From assembly GCA_039190895.1 (NCBI GenBank), contig JBCCXY010000006.1, forward strand, positions 1 through 64,000: a DNA stretch of 64,000 nt. Reading direction: 5' to 3'. This document shows positions 31,285 through 40,311 of this stretch, one piece after another; the first letter of the stretch is position 1; every line of letters starts with the position of its first letter. The position numbers and the translations under genes are program-made. The notes beneath the pieces are model-generated. The model saw nothing but the letters and a program-made list of their open reading frames with translations, had not been told where the DNA came from and made no database searches. Source of the stretch: Ovoidimarina sp039190895 (lineage in GTDB: Bacteria > Pseudomonadota > Alphaproteobacteria > Rhodobacterales > Rhodobacteraceae).

Positions 31285-33378
31285 CTACCGCACCAGCAGT
31301 TCGTCGGAAAGTGTGATCGGCGCAACCTCCCCCGTCAGGCGGGCGCGGTAAACCGGGATGCTCTCCATCACGCGCATGGCATAGTTGCGGGTCTCGCGGA
31401 ACGGGATGTGTTCAATCCAGTCCACCATCTCCTCAACACTGCCGCGCGGATCCCCGCGTTCCCGCATCCAGCGCGCCGGGCGGCCGGGGCCCGCATTATA
31501 GCCCGCCGAGACGAACACATAGTTGTGACCGAACCGGTCAATCAGACCGTCCAGATACGTCACCCCAAGCCGCGCGTTGTACACCGCGTCGTTCAGCAGC
31601 CGCGACCTGCTGTAACCGATGCTTAGCTGCCCGGCGACCTCTCTCGCCGTGGCGGGCATCACCTGCATTAGGCCCAGCGCGCCTGCGGGGCTTTTGACGT
31701 CGTGATCGAACTCGCTTTCCCGCCGGGCAATCGACAGCGCCAGTTCTTCCGGCACGGGCAGCGGGCCAAGGCCCAGATCGACCACCGGGAAATAAGCGTG
31801 CGGAATGACGACCCCGCCCTGCGCCGCCCGCTTGCCGATCATCAGGGCGATGTGCGGCTCGTCGATCTCAATCGCGAAGTCGCCAAGCTGCGCAACCTCT
31901 TCCTCGGACAGGCCCTCGGCGAGGTGGGTAAGAAAACGCTCCGTCAGGTACTCTTCCCCCGCATCGCGCAGAAGGTTGGCCGCCTGGAAGACCGAGCTGT
32001 TGCGGAACGCCGCCAGCCGCCAGTTGTCGCCGCCATGGTTACCCGTAAGCGCCGGGTCCATCGGCAGCCCGGCCTCTTCGGCCGCGAGCAACCCGTAAAA
32101 GCTTGTCTGCCATTCACCGCCGAACTCATAGGCCGCCTGCGCGTTGGCGGTATCGCCCATCGCCTCGTACGCGCGGCCTTCCCAATAGCCCGCACGACCC
32201 AAGCTGATCGGCGTTTCGATCGACGCCCGGAACGTTTGGAAATGCTTCAGTGCGGCCTCTGGATCGTCGAGATAGGTCAGCGCGATGTAGCCCGACAACC
32301 ACTCCAGATCCGAATAGACGTACCCGTCCTCCGGCGACATCCCATGCGACGACGCAAGCTTGTAGGCCACGTCCGCCTCCCCGGCGCGCATCTGCTGGCG
32401 CGCCATGACACGGCGCCGCTCGCCCCAGTATTCAGGCCGCCCGAGGCCCTTCACAGTGCCGGGGCGCGACAGGATCATCTCCAGAGCCGAGTCGCGCAGG
32501 CGCTTGTCCATGCGCCAGTCGAACCGGTCATAGGCCAGCCCGCCATCGCCTTTCAGCGATGCGGGAACATTATCGATCAGCGCATCGACACCGTCAGCCT
32601 TGTTCTGCAGCGCAATTCGCGCACGGGCAAGCGCCCGGCGCGCCTCGGTCACGCGCGGGAACATCCGCTGCGCCGCCTTGTCCGCACCGCGCCACAACAG
32701 ATTGTCGAGCCGCGCGACGTGATGAGGCTGCAGCATCTCACCATGACCCGCCAAAAGCGCGGATTCCTGGGAGGCCGTCAGCACAAACTCCCGCCACGCG
32801 CGGATACGCAGTTGCTTTGCGGCCTCGGCATTGCCCATCTCGTCCTGCGCATCGGCGAGCGCCAGCACCCCGGTCCCGGTCTGCGGCGGCTCTTCGGCAA
32901 AGAACGCAATGGTCTCAGCCGCCGAGGCATCCAGCGACACGGCACTTTCACTCTGACGGCGAAGGTAACTCAGCCCCGGCCAATCCGCGCGTCGATCGAG
33001 GAACGCCACAACCTCGTCAAACGTCCCGCGCGAGGCGCGCAGGCGGTGCCATTCGATGATATCCCGCCCAACCGAATTCCGCTGCCCCGCGATCCGGAGC
33101 GCCGAGCCCCAATCGTCCTCCCGCATCCGCGTCAGGGCGATGGCCAGCGGCGGAACCTCGGGAACGATCTGACGCGGGGCGGCGACCGCCTTGGTCGACA
33201 CGCTGGGCGCCGGGCGCTTCAGCACACCATCCGGGCGGGCGACGGGCGCCAGTTGATAGCGGGGGAGCTCGACCGTGGGGCGCGCCTCGGGACGAACCGC
33301 AGGGGTCGCCCAAGCTGCGCCAGCGGCAAGCAGCAAAATCGCCGAAGACAGCGTGCGGAGGTGGCAAGAGCAGATCAT
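31285..33378 (-). CDS. Soluble lytic murein transglycosylase (Slt70-like)
   Basis: A 697-residue periplasmic enzyme that cleaves peptidoglycan with formation of 1,6-anhydromuramyl ends. A signal peptide is present (LSSAILLLAAGAAWATP, cleaved near residue 25). The middle is a long helical superhelix (U-domain) of repeated short helices. The C-terminal SLT domain has ALSIARRESEFDHDVKSPAG with the catalytic glutamate in RRESEFD, GLMQVMPATAREVA, and FVSAGYNAGPGRPARWM. The start is the ATG at 33378, with AGGATTGAG upstream; an ATG 28 codons earlier gives an N-terminus that hides the signal peptide. Single gene, divergent from dapA. Confidence 0.92.
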   Translation of the reverse strand: MICSCHLRTLSSAILLLAAGAAWATPAVRPEARPTVELPRYQLAPVARPDGVLKRPAPSVSTKAVAAPRQIVPEVPPLAIALTRMREDDWGSALRIAGQRNSVGRDIIEWHRLRASRGTFDEVVAFLDRRADWPGLSYLRRQSESAVSLDASAAETIAFFAEEPPQTGTGVLALADAQDEMGNAEAAKQLRIRAWREFVLTASQESALLAGHGEMLQPHHVARLDNLLWRGADKAAQRMFPRVTEARRALARARIALQNKADGVDALIDNVPASLKGDGGLAYDRFDWRMDKRLRDSALEMILSRPGTVKGLGRPEYWGERRRVMARQQMRAGEADVAYKLASSHGMSPEDGYVYSDLEWLSGYIALTYLDDPEAALKHFQTFRASIETPISLGRAGYWEGRAYEAMGDTANAQAAYEFGGEWQTSFYGLLAAEEAGLPMDPALTGNHGGDNWRLAAFRNSSVFQAANLLRDAGEEYLTERFLTHLAEGLSEEEVAQLGDFAIEIDEPHIALMIGKRAAQGGVVIPHAYFPVVDLGLGPLPVPEELALSIARRESEFDHDVKSPAGALGLMQVMPATAREVAGQLSIGYSRSRLLNDAVYNARLGVTYLDGLIDRFGHNYVFVSAGYNAGPGRPARWMRERGDPRGSVEEMVDWIEHIPFRETRNYAMRVMESIPVYRARLTGEVAPITLSDELLVR

Positions 33379-33483
33379 GTCACTCAATCCTAGCCCCCGT
33401 TCCTTAACGCTCAACACATAAACTTGGCAATCTGAGGGCAAGTGGCTAGGAACGCGCAGCACATTTGCCGAAGGACCCCTGTC

Positions 33484-34359
33484 ATGATCAAAGGCTCGCT
33501 TCCCGCCCTAGTCACCCCGATGCGCGACGGCGCGGTTGACTATGAAGCCCTTGAAAAGATGGTGGAATGGCAGATCGGCGAGGGCAGCCACGGGCTCGTC
33601 CCGGTCGGCACGACGGGCGAAAGCCCAACCCTCAGCCACGCCGAACACGAGGCGGTCGTTGAACGGGTTGTGAAGACGGCGGCGGGTCGTGTGCCCGTTG
33701 TGGCCGGGGCCGGCTCCAACAACACCGATGAAGGTATCCGCCTGATGCGCCACGCCGAATCGGTCGGCGCGACAGCGGCGCTCGTGGTGACGCCCTACTA
33801 CAACAAGCCGACGCAGGCCGGTCTGTTCGCCCATTTCAAGGCGCTGCACGACTGTTGCGAGCTGCCAATCATCATCTACAACATCCCCGGTCGCTCGGTC
33901 ATCGACATGAGCCCCGCGACGATGGGAAAACTGGCCGAACTTCCGCGCATCATCGGCGTGAAGGACGCGACCGGCGACGTCACCCGCGTCTCGGACCAGC
34001 GCAAAGCCTGCGGGGCGGACTTCATCCAACTCTCCGGCGAAGACGGCTCGGCCATCGGGTTCAACGCCCATGGCGGTGTCGGCTGCATCTCGGTCACCGC
34101 CAACGTCGCCCCCCGCCTGTGCGCCGCGTTCCAGGAGGCGACGCTCGCCGGGGACTACGCCAAGGCGCTGGAATATCAGGACCGCCTCTTCCCCCTCCAC
34201 CGGGCAATCTTCCTCGAACCGGGCCTCGCGGGCGCCAAGTACGGCCTGTCCCTGATGGGCCACTGCACTGAAGAAGTCCGCCTCCCCCTCGTCGGCCTGA
34301 CCGACCCTACAAAATCCGCCATCAAGGCGGCGATGAAGCACGCGGGCGTTCTGGGCTAA
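33484..34359 (+). CDS. dapA: 4-hydroxy-tetrahydrodipicolinate synthase DapA
   Basis: A 291-residue TIM-barrel aldolase condensing pyruvate with aspartate semialdehyde in lysine/diaminopimelate synthesis. Landmarks are GTTGESPTLSHAEH (pyruvate-binding Thr pair), LVVTPYYNKPTQAGL (tyrosine relay), IIYNIPGRSVIDM, and the Schiff-base lysine in RIIGVKDATGDVTRV. The start is the ATG at 33484; an earlier in-frame start falls outside the family length. Its stop overlaps that of the convergent vapC by two bases. Confidence 0.95.
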   Translation: MIKGSLPALVTPMRDGAVDYEALEKMVEWQIGEGSHGLVPVGTTGESPTLSHAEHEAVVERVVKTAAGRVPVVAGAGSNNTDEGIRLMRHAESVGATAALVVTPYYNKPTQAGLFAHFKALHDCCELPIIIYNIPGRSVIDMSPATMGKLAELPRIIGVKDATGDVTRVSDQRKACGADFIQLSGEDGSAIGFNAHGGVGCISVTANVAPRLCAAFQEATLAGDYAKALEYQDRLFPLHRAIFLEPGLAGAKYGLSLMGHCTEEVRLPLVGLTDPTKSAIKAAMKHAGVLG

Positions 34360-34745
34360 TCCCAGTACCTTGCCAACTCGAGGTTATCGAACGCCCGGTC
34401 GGATGAGATCAGCGCCATTCCTTCGATTAGCGCAACGGCTGCGATCATCCGATCAAAGGGGTCCCGGTGATCCCAGTTAAGCGATGCGGCTTTCAGGCTC
34501 GCCTTCCCTGAAAGCGGCAACAGATCGAACCCGGCTAAACCCGTCGTCCTTTCCAGATCGTCGACATGTTCAGACATCTGCGGCCACTTCCCAAGGCGGA
34601 CTTTCTGTCCGATCTCGTAAAGCGATATTACGGATACAGCGAGGTTTGTGGCAGCTTTCATGCGTTCCAATATCGGTTCCGAAAAACGGCGGTCGCCGAG
34701 GATGAACATTGCGAATGCGTTTGTGTCCACCAAGTAGGATGTCAC
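34356..34745 (-). CDS. vapC: VapC-type PIN domain ribonuclease toxin
   Basis: A 129-residue PIN-domain protein. The acidic site is seen in MTSYLVDTNAFAMFILGD (first Asp), VISLYEIGQKV (conserved Glu), NWDHRDPFDRMIAAVALIEG (third Asp in DPFDR) and ALISSDRAFDN. Relatives cut tRNA or rRNA with magnesium when freed from their antitoxin. The gene overlaps the antitoxin gene by 4 bp and follows it, the usual order. The DPFDRMIAA motif is the subtype found with Phd/YefM-like antitoxins. Confidence 0.9.
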   Translation of the reverse strand: MTSYLVDTNAFAMFILGDRRFSEPILERMKAATNLAVSVISLYEIGQKVRLGKWPQMSEHVDDLERTTGLAGFDLLPLSGKASLKAASLNWDHRDPFDRMIAAVALIEGMALISSDRAFDNLELARYWD

Positions 34746-34978
34746 TCTCCGCCTTCCCAGAGACGCAACTCTTCCTCAGTCATGTCCTCATAGAACTCGT
34801 CGGGTGGAGGTGCGACGACACCCTTGAGAATGCCAAACCTGATTTGCCTTTGGGGCCGTGGCGGGACGAGTTCCGCCGCGGGGACTCCGTGACGGGTGAT
34901 GATCACCCGCTCACCCTGAGCCACCTTCTCCAGAAGCTTGGAGAGGTTGGTCTTGGCCTCGTGGACGGATGCTTGCAT
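34742..34978 (-). CDS. Phd/YefM-family antitoxin
   Basis: A 78-residue antitoxin with the Phd/YefM DNA-binding N-domain: MQASVHEAKTNLSKLLEKVA, GERVIITRHGVPAAELVPP. The C-terminal tail is acidic (DEFYEDMTEEELRLWEG) and should wrap the PIN toxin. It binds its own promoter in known systems; a 32 bp inverted repeat sits 13 bp upstream of its ATG. It forms a type II toxin-antitoxin pair with the downstream PIN gene. Confidence 0.9.
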   Translation of the reverse strand: MQASVHEAKTNLSKLLEKVAQGERVIITRHGVPAAELVPPRPQRQIRFGILKGVVAPPPDEFYEDMTEEELRLWEGGE

Positions 34979-34990
34979 GGTTGAGCCCTC

Positions 34991-35022
34991 AAATATGACT
35001 AAGTCTTAGCTAAGTCATATTT
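34991..35022. promoter_or_regulatory. Operator palindrome of the toxin-antitoxin operon
   Basis: AAATATGACT-N12-AGTCATATTT is a perfect 10 bp inverted repeat, with a further CTAAG/CTTAG pair inside the spacer. It covers the expected promoter just before the antitoxin ATG and is strikingly AT-rich against the surrounding sequence. Likely the site for toxin-antitoxin autorepression. Confidence 0.75.
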
Positions 35023-35031
35023 CGGCGAGGT

Positions 35032-35478
35032 TCAACCCCAATAGTCCCGCTGCATCAGGCGAGTTTCTCGCATCAGTTCGACAAAGCGCGCTGTAATCAA
35101 GCCGAACAGCAGAAAGCCGTTGGCGGCGCAGATGCCGCTAAGCAGGCGCCATCCTTCGGGGAGGAGGACGTCCCCGAACCCAAGGGTCGTGAAGGCGACG
35201 AGCGCGAAGTAGACAGACGCCTCCATCGTCGAGAACAGGGCCAGCCACCAAAACGCAAGGGCCCACATCCACACCGCCACCGTGATCATCACCAGCATCC
35301 AGAGGATCGTCAGGCAAAAGTGAACCAGCAGCTTCGGGACATGCGGCGGCGCCCTCAGCCAGCCCGAGGCACGGTCGTGCACGACCTCATGCAGCCACCA
35401 CAGCACCGCCGAAAACACGGCGGAACCGACGATCAGTACGGATCCCAGGATAAGCTGCAACAGCATGGGCGCGATCAT
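35032..35478 (-). CDS. Two-pore-helix potassium-type ion channel protein
   Basis: A 148-residue membrane protein with three or four hydrophobic spans (LLQLILGSVLIVGSAVFSAV near the start, then LTILWMLVMITVAVWMWALA). The pore segment is SVYFALVAFTTLGFGDVLLP, where TTLGFGD is the potassium selectivity filter signature (TxGFGD). A closing helix LLSGICAANGFLLFGLITA follows. It lacks a regulatory RCK domain. Known relatives are bacterial Ion_trans_2 proteins. It starts 54 bp from the divergent smpB start. Confidence 0.85.
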   Translation of the reverse strand: MIAPMLLQLILGSVLIVGSAVFSAVLWWLHEVVHDRASGWLRAPPHVPKLLVHFCLTILWMLVMITVAVWMWALAFWWLALFSTMEASVYFALVAFTTLGFGDVLLPEGWRLLSGICAANGFLLFGLITARFVELMRETRLMQRDYWG

Positions 35479-35531
35479 CGTGGCGCGCCCCGGGCTTTAC
35501 AAGAACCAAGGCAGTCCCTACCTCGGCCCGC

Positions 35532-36008
35532 ATGGCCAAATCTAAGGATAATCCGAACTACAAGGTGATCGCCGAGAACCGGCGGGCACGGTTCGATTAT
35601 GCGATCGAGGATGATCTGGAATGCGGCGTCCAGCTCATGGGGTCCGAGGTCAAGTCACTGCGCGAGAACGGCGCAAACATCGCCGAAAGCTATGCCTCCG
35701 TCGATGACAGCGAACTCTGGCTGGTCAACAGCTACATTGCCCCCTACGACGCAGGCCGCACCTTTGGCCACGAAGAGCGGCGCCGGCGCAAGCTGCTGGT
35801 CAGCCGGAAAGAGCTGTCGGACCTGTGGAATGCCACCCAGCGCAAGGGGATGACGCTGGTGCCGCTGGTCCTGTACTTCAACCACCGCGGCATCGCGAAG
35901 ATCAAGATCGGGCTCGCCAAGGGCAAAAAGGCCCACGACAAGCGCGAAAGCGAAGCCAAGCGTGACTGGTCCCGCCAGAAACAGCGGCTTTTGAAAGAGC
36001 ACGGCTGA
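35532..36008 (+). CDS. smpB: SsrA-binding protein SmpB
   Basis: A 158-residue tmRNA-binding protein needed for trans-translation rescue of stalled ribosomes. Diagnostic segments are KVIAENRRARFDYAIEDDLE, GSEVKSLRENGANIAESYAS, RRKLLVSRKELSDLW, LVLYFNHRGIAKIKIGLAKG and KKAHDKRESEAKRDW, the C-terminal tail that enters the mRNA channel. The length is normal. The smpB and dapA genes are neighbours in many alphaproteobacteria; here the toxin-antitoxin pair and the channel gene sit between them. Confidence 0.97.
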   Translation: MAKSKDNPNYKVIAENRRARFDYAIEDDLECGVQLMGSEVKSLRENGANIAESYASVDDSELWLVNSYIAPYDAGRTFGHEERRRRKLLVSRKELSDLWNATQRKGMTLVPLVLYFNHRGIAKIKIGLAKGKKAHDKRESEAKRDWSRQKQRLLKEHG

Positions 36009-36106
36009 CCGCGCGACCGTCTAATCGATTGCTTTGTCGCCAATGCCTTGGGGGAATTTTAGGGCAACTTCAGTAGCACCGCCGGAGTTTAACTGGCGAC
36101 GACGGA

Positions 36107-38064
36107 ATGCTGCGCATCAAGCCCCTCTTTGCAAGCCTCTTCCAGCGGCCCGAGGCCGCCGATGTGCAGAGTGTATTGGCCAGCACCCGGCTCAGCATGG
36201 CGATGATCTTCGCGTTGTCGTTGTTCTGCGTGCCGATTGCAGTCATGGCGCTAAACGCCACGTTCGCGACGATATGGCTCATCAGCACCCTGCTCTTCAG
36301 CGGCACGATCTATCTGCGCGCGAGCGTCAAGAAGGACATCGTGATCACCCGCGTGTCCCGGCGCCTTTGGCGACGGCTTCTGGTGTTTCAATTCCTGCTC
36401 GCGATGCCCTTCGCCGTCATGCTTGTGGCCATCATGGGCTACGGATCGAGCGATATCGCGAACTATATCGCGTGGCCCGGGGCAGGCATGGCCGCTGCAG
36501 GTGCGGCTCTGCTGCGTCGGACGCTGGCCGCCGCCGTCGTGTATTTCGGCACTCTGATTGCGGCCGCTCTGACCGGCCTCTGGATCAGCAGCCCCCAAGG
36601 GATGCTTTACCTTGCGGCCTGCATCTGCATCTTCGCCTTCTTCCTTTTCTTTCTGAGCGCGTACATGGGCGAGACCGAGCGGCAGCGCGACCTATCGCTT
36701 GCCCGGCTGTCTGCCGCCGTCGAAAGCGTAAAGGCGGCACGTGACGAGAACCACCGCCTCGCAAACGTTGATCCGGTCACCGGGCTTGCCAACCGCAAAG
36801 CGCTCACCGAAGCGCTGGCTACGGCGCTTGACAGCGACGACGCGGACCAAGGCATCGCGCTGATCCTCCTCGACCTCGACCGGTTCAAGAACATAAACGA
36901 CACCTTCGGCCATCCGTTCGGGGACCAGCTTCTGGCTCTCGTCGGGGCGCGCCTGTCCGAAAAGATCGGCCCGCAGGGCCAGGTCGGACGGCTCGGCGGA
37001 GACGAGTTCGCCATCCTGCTGGCAGGCTGTGACGAGGCCGAACTGGTGGAGATTTCCGAGAGCGTGCTCGCCTGTATCCAGGAACCGGCGCAGATCGAAG
37101 GTCGGGTCGTGTTCCCGTCCACGTCGCTTGGGATCTCGCGCTGCCCCCGCGACGGCCAGACGCCTGAAGCGCTGATCCTTGCCGCCGACATCGCACTGAA
37201 CGCCGTAAAAGCACAAGGTCGCGGGGCGTTCCTGCGGTTCGATGACATGTTGCGGGCCGGTCTGATGCGGATGGACGCGCTGGAGGCGGCGCTGCGCAAC
37301 GCGTTGGAATCGAATGTGATTTCAGTCCATTACCAACCCAAAGTCGATCTCAAGACCGGCGCACTGTCCGGGGCCGAAGCTCTGGTGCGCTGGCACGATC
37401 CGGAACTTGGCCATGTTTCCCCCGGAGAGCTGTTTGAGGTTGCGTCAGAGCGGGGCCTGATCCCCGACCTGTCGACCTACCTCGTCACACAGACAGCCAT
37501 GGATATTGCGGGTTGGCGCCGCGCCGGCCTGAAGACCGGACCGATTTCGATCAACGTCCACCCGGTGGAGCTCAAATCTCCCGACCTCCTCCATCGCAAC
37601 ATCACGGCTCTGGAGGAGCATGGGGTGACAACGGATGACATCGTCATAGAAGTGACTGAGGGCTGTTTCGTTGGCCGTGGCAACGACACGGCGGCCTTTA
37701 TTCTCGATACGCTCGCCGAAGATGGCTACGTCCTCTCGCTCGACGATTTCGGCACCGGACATGCATCGCTGTCGCACCTACGGATCTGCCAGTGCAGGAG
37801 TTGAAGATCGACCGGACCTTCGTCACGGGCATTGTCGACAACGCGAGCGATCAGGCCATCGTCGCCGCAACCATCGAAATCGCGCGCGGCATGGGCATCC
37901 GCGCCGTGGCCGAGGGCGTGGAAACCGCCGACCAGTTGGCCGCGCTGGTACGGATGAATGTCGACATCGGGCAGGGATACTATTGGGCCCCTGCCCTCGC
38001 TGCGCGGGATTTTGAGGACTATGTTCGCTCCACTCCCGATGGCACAGCCGCCATCGCCAGCTAG
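36107..38064 (+). pseudogene. Membrane GGDEF-EAL cyclic-di-GMP protein interrupted by a frameshift
   Basis: The N-terminal ~195 residues hold about six membrane spans. The GGDEF domain is intact (LDLDRFKNINDTFGHPFGD, then GGDEF at residues 297-301). The EAL domain begins with VHYQPKVDLKTG and EAL at 424-426, and reaches LDDFGTGHASLSHLR, where the frame shifts and stops at 37804. The rest of the EAL domain (QELKIDRTFVTGIV, ARGMGIRAVAEGVET, GQGYYWAPAL) continues in the +1 frame from 37792 to 38064. Restoring one G at CTACGG(G)ATCTG, about 37783, would rejoin the family sequence (LRDLPVQELKID). Either a recent mutation or a sequencing error. If real, cyclase activity may survive but the phosphodiesterase is broken. 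Confidence 0.88.
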
Positions 38065-38927
38065 CTGCGGACCAACGTCTCGTAGTCTTCGGCAATCATC
38101 CGGGTAATGTCACCCACTTCGAAGTTCCAATCGCCGATCTGACCGACAGGTGTAACTTCGGCCGCCGTGCCAGTCAGCCAGCATTGCTCGAACCCTTCCA
38201 ATTCGTCCGGCATAATGTGGCGCTCGTGGACCTTGATCTGCCGGTCCTTCAGCATGCCGACTACGGTCTGCCGGGTGATGCCGTTCAAAAAGCAATCCGG
38301 ATCGGGCGTATGCACCTCCCCGTCCTTCACGAAGAAGATGTTCGCCCCCGTCGCCTCAGCGACGTAGCCGCGATAGTCCATGAACAGCGCATCGGCACAG
38401 CCCTTCGCCTCAGCGGCGTGTTTGGACGTCGTGCAGATCATGTAGAGGCCTGCCGCCTTGGCGTGGACCGGGATCGTTTCAGGCGAAGGACGCTTCCACT
38501 TAGATATATCCAGCTTCGCGCCCTTGAACTTGGAGTCACCGTAATACGCCCCCCACTCCCACGCCGCGATGGCGAGGTAGACCGGGTTCTTCGCCGACGC
38601 GACACCCATGTCCTCCCCCGCACCACGCCAAGCAACGGCGCGAACGTAGGCGTCGCTGAGGCCGTTGACCAACAGAACCTGCTGCTTCGCGGCCTCAATC
38701 TCGTCCACCGTGTAGGGGATCACGAAATCCAGCTCTCCGGCCGAGAAATGCAGCCGTTCCGAATGCTTACGGCTCTCGAAGATCTTGCCGTTATACGCAC
38801 GCTCGCCCTCGAACACCGACGAGGCATAGTGCATCGCGTGGGTCAGAATGTGCACATTGGCGTCGCGCCACTCCACCATCTGCCCGTTCAGCCAGATCTT
38901 TCCGTCGCGATCATCATACCCCGCCAT
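38061..38927 (-). CDS. ilvE: Branched-chain amino acid aminotransferase IlvE
   Basis: A 288-residue fold-type IV PLP transaminase for the last step of valine, isoleucine and leucine synthesis. Landmarks are DANVHILTHAMHYASSVFEG, RKHSERLHFSAGEL, the PLP lysine in HAKAAGLYMICTTSK, and GYVAEATGANIFFVKDGEV with the PLP-phosphate-binding loop, then GITRQTVVGML. The start is the ATG at 38927, with GAAGGA upstream. It overlaps the 3' end of the GGDEF-EAL gene by 4 bp and is divergent from the MarR-type regulator gene. Confidence 0.93.
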   Translation of the reverse strand: MAGYDDRDGKIWLNGQMVEWRDANVHILTHAMHYASSVFEGERAYNGKIFESRKHSERLHFSAGELDFVIPYTVDEIEAAKQQVLLVNGLSDAYVRAVAWRGAGEDMGVASAKNPVYLAIAAWEWGAYYGDSKFKGAKLDISKWKRPSPETIPVHAKAAGLYMICTTSKHAAEAKGCADALFMDYRGYVAEATGANIFFVKDGEVHTPDPDCFLNGITRQTVVGMLKDRQIKVHERHIMPDELEGFEQCWLTGTAAEVTPVGQIGDWNFEVGDITRMIAEDYETLVRS

Positions 38928-39068
38928 GGCGCACATCCTTCTCATTTATTGCGCGATTAGGACCGGTTCGGACATAATATTTCGCCAAACCGAAAGCTGA
39001 GCTAACAGTTGAGTCTTGGAATGTCAACAAGACTGACATAATATCGGTCGAACCAATGGAACGCACGC
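38928..39068. promoter_or_regulatory. Divergent ilvE/petP promoter region with repeats
   Basis: Two copies of GACATAATAT occur at 38971-38980 and 39035-39044, 64 bp apart. The second overlaps an inverted repeat TGTCA-N7-TGACA (39022-39038). The CATAAT core resembles a -10 hexamer. These may be binding sites for the MarR-type regulator encoded on the right, giving autoregulation; that is inference from position. Confidence 0.4.
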
Positions 39069-39569
39069 ATGGCCGATGGCGCAAAACAGACGGGCGAGAG
39101 CCTCCTCTTCCTGACCGATGAGCAACTGCGGAAGGGCATAGAGGCAATGTATTTCGCCTATCGCGGGTTCACGGCGGACCCCGATCGCATCCTCGAAGAG
39201 ATGGAATATGGCCGCGCGCACCATCGTGCCGTGCATTTCATCAACCGCTCTCCCGGGACGACGGTGAATAACCTGCTCGCGATCCTCGGCGTCACCAAGC
39301 AGTCGCTGAACCGTGTGCTTCGGACGCTGGTGGAGGACGGTCTGGTGGAAGCAAAGGTCGGCACGCGCGACCGGCGCGAGCGCCATCTGTTCCTGACCGA
39401 GAAGGGTGTGCTTCTGGAACAGCAGTTGTCCGACGCCCAGCGCAGGCGTATGCGTGTCGCTTACAAGCAAGCGGGGCCCGAGGCCGTGCAAGGGTTTCGT
39501 TTGGTTCTGGAAGCCATGATGGACCCCGATATGAAAAGGCATTTCTCCGAATTGAAGGAGGAGGGGTAG
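39069..39569 (+). CDS. petP: MarR-family transcriptional regulator (PetP-like)
   Basis: A 166-residue MarR-type winged-helix protein: MEYGRAHHRAVHFINRSPG, TVNNLLAILGVTKQSLNRVL (recognition helix), LVEDGLVEAKVGTRDRRERH (wing), LFLTEKGVLLEQQLSDAQR. It lies one base before a response regulator gene. This MarR plus OmpR-type pair matches petP-petR described next to the cytochrome bc1 operon of Rhodobacter capsulatus, and I name it on that basis. The bc1 genes are not next door here. The name is tentative; the family is secure. Confidence 0.85.
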   Translation: MADGAKQTGESLLFLTDEQLRKGIEAMYFAYRGFTADPDRILEEMEYGRAHHRAVHFINRSPGTTVNNLLAILGVTKQSLNRVLRTLVEDGLVEAKVGTRDRRERHLFLTEKGVLLEQQLSDAQRRRMRVAYKQAGPEAVQGFRLVLEAMMDPDMKRHFSELKEEG

Positions 39570-39570
39570 A

Positions 39571-40281
39571 ATGGAAGCCGACCCGCATCTCTTGATCGTC
39601 GACGACGACGAACGCATTCGCGGGCTTCTACAGAAGTTCCTCGCGCGGAATGGGTTCTTCGTGTCCTCGGCGCGTGACGCGGCGCATGCGCGGCGGATCC
39701 TCAGCGGGCTGGAGTTCGACCTGATCGTCCTCGACGTGATGATGCCCGGCGAAGACGGCGTGACGTTCTGCAAGGCGCTGCGGGAAGAGATCACGACGCC
39801 GATCTTGCTGCTCACCGCCAAGGGCGAGACGGAGGACCGCATCAGCGGGCTGGAGGCGGGGGCGGATGACTACCTCACCAAGCCGTTCGAGCCGCGGGAG
39901 CTGCTGTTGCGAATAAACGCCATCCTCCGCCGCGTGCCGCCGGAGGAAGAGGTGTCGGCGGGCCCGAAGGTACTCCGCCTTGGGGACCTGCGGTATGACA
40001 TCGAGAAGGGCAAGCTGTTCGAGGGCGAAAGCCCGGTGCGTCTGACGGCGACCGAAAGCCAGCTGATGCGCATCTTCGCCGAAACCCCGGGGGAGCCGGT
40101 GGGCCGTGCCAAACTGGTCGAAGACCTGGGCCGGGGCGGCGGGGAATCCGGCGAAGGCGCGCAGGAACGCGCCATCGACGTCCAGATCACCCGACTGCGA
40201 CGCAAGATTGAAGCCGACCCCCGCCAACCCCGCTACCTCCAAACGGTGCGCGGCGCGGGATACATGTTGGCGCCGGACTAG
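39571..40281 (+). CDS. petR: OmpR-family response regulator (PetR-like)
   Basis: A 236-residue regulator. The receiver domain starts LLIVDDDERIRGLLQKFLAR, with the phospho-acceptor aspartate in LIVLDVMMPGEDG (about residue 54) and the lysine in DDYLTKPFEPRELL. The C-terminal winged helix has LTATESQLMRIFAETPGEPV and AIDVQITRLRRKIEADPRQP, ending TVRGAGYML. No histidine kinase is adjacent. It is co-transcribed with the PetP-like gene. A perfect hairpin with a T-run 59 bp downstream probably ends the transcript. Confidence 0.9.
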   Translation: MEADPHLLIVDDDERIRGLLQKFLARNGFFVSSARDAAHARRILSGLEFDLIVLDVMMPGEDGVTFCKALREEITTPILLLTAKGETEDRISGLEAGADDYLTKPFEPRELLLRINAILRRVPPEEEVSAGPKVLRLGDLRYDIEKGKLFEGESPVRLTATESQLMRIFAETPGEPVGRAKLVEDLGRGGGESGEGAQERAIDVQITRLRRKIEADPRQPRYLQTVRGAGYMLAPD

Positions 40282-40311
40282 TCGGCCCGCTCATCTCGCC
40301 TGGCGTCTGCA

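Noticed and set aside
31702..33393. Long open frame of 563 codons on the plus strand
   Set aside because: It is antisense to the lytic transglycosylase gene and very rich in Arg, Pro and His, as expected of a shadow frame.
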